Assembly (NCBI GenBank): GCA_043778315.1
Contig: JAYWGJ010000154.1
Location: 1 to 7,207 of the forward strand
Length of the DNA: 7,207 nucleotides
Reading direction: 5' to 3'
From: JBEEMU01 sp043778315
Lineage (GTDB): Bacteria; Bacteroidota; Bacteroidia; Chitinophagales; Saprospiraceae
This document shows, piece after piece, positions 7,175-7,207 of the stretch (positions within the stretch are counted from its first letter, which is position 1; every line of letters begins with the position of its first letter). Position numbers and translations under genes: made by a program. The notes beneath the pieces were generated by a model that saw only the letters and a program-made list of their open reading frames with translations, made no database searches and had not been told where the DNA came from.

Positions 7175-7207
7175 ACCCGTCACGCGTACCAATTTCTGCG
7201 CTACGCT
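7169..7207 (-). CDS. C-terminal end of an upstream secreted protein, possibly T9SS cargo (5' part beyond the window)
   Basis: The minus strand from the right edge reads SVAQKLVRVTGE and then TAG (7171-7169). The pattern (V/T)xQKLVxV close to the stop resembles the last strand of the T9SS type A C-terminal sorting domain, which typically ends in a sequence such as QKLV or KKIV plus one or two residues. With only 12 codons this is a suggestion and not an identification. Support comes from position: stop codon, then about 130 bases, then a good terminator in the same direction. The last Glu codon and the stop lie inside the palindromic repeat. Confidence 0.5.
   Translation of the reverse strand, partial: SVAQKLVRVTGE

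Overview
The window looks like a piece of a Bacteroidota chromosome. The evidence is a very large secreted protein built from DUF11-like and SdrD B-like modules, a start codon with an A/T-rich leader and no Shine-Dalgarno sequence, and a neighbouring gene whose last residues resemble the end of a type IX secretion (T9SS) sorting domain. The genus cannot be read from the sequence.

Almost everything is on the minus strand. From right to left (the direction of transcription): positions 7207-7169 hold the last 12 codons and stop of an upstream gene; 7174-7041 hold four tandem copies of a 33-bp palindromic repeat; 7037-6997 is a Rho-independent terminator; 6996-6773 is an A/T-rich leader without a gene; and from 6772 a single uninterrupted reading frame runs off the left edge. 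I checked this frame codon by codon: it has 2257 complete codons and no stop. It fills 94% of the window.

The giant protein has a signal peptide (about residues 1-29) and a long cysteine-containing region of Ig-like/DUF11-like beta modules (about 30-1480). A lone EF-hand-like loop follows (1486-1497), then an array of at least six tandem SdrD B-like domains (from residue 1568 to the edge). The C-terminus lies outside the window, so its anchor or sorting signal cannot be seen. The likely role is a cell-surface or secreted adhesin or stalk-type protein; this is inferred from architecture, not from a recognised named homologue.

I found no mobile element, CRISPR array, rRNA or tRNA. The plus strand carries only short open frames that are antisense shadows of the giant gene. 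The most unusual items are the palindromic repeat array that supplies the stop codon of the upstream gene, the sharp split of cysteines and candidate O-glycosylation sites between the two halves of the giant protein, and the two-class SdrD array with a 35-bp exact DNA duplication one domain apart.
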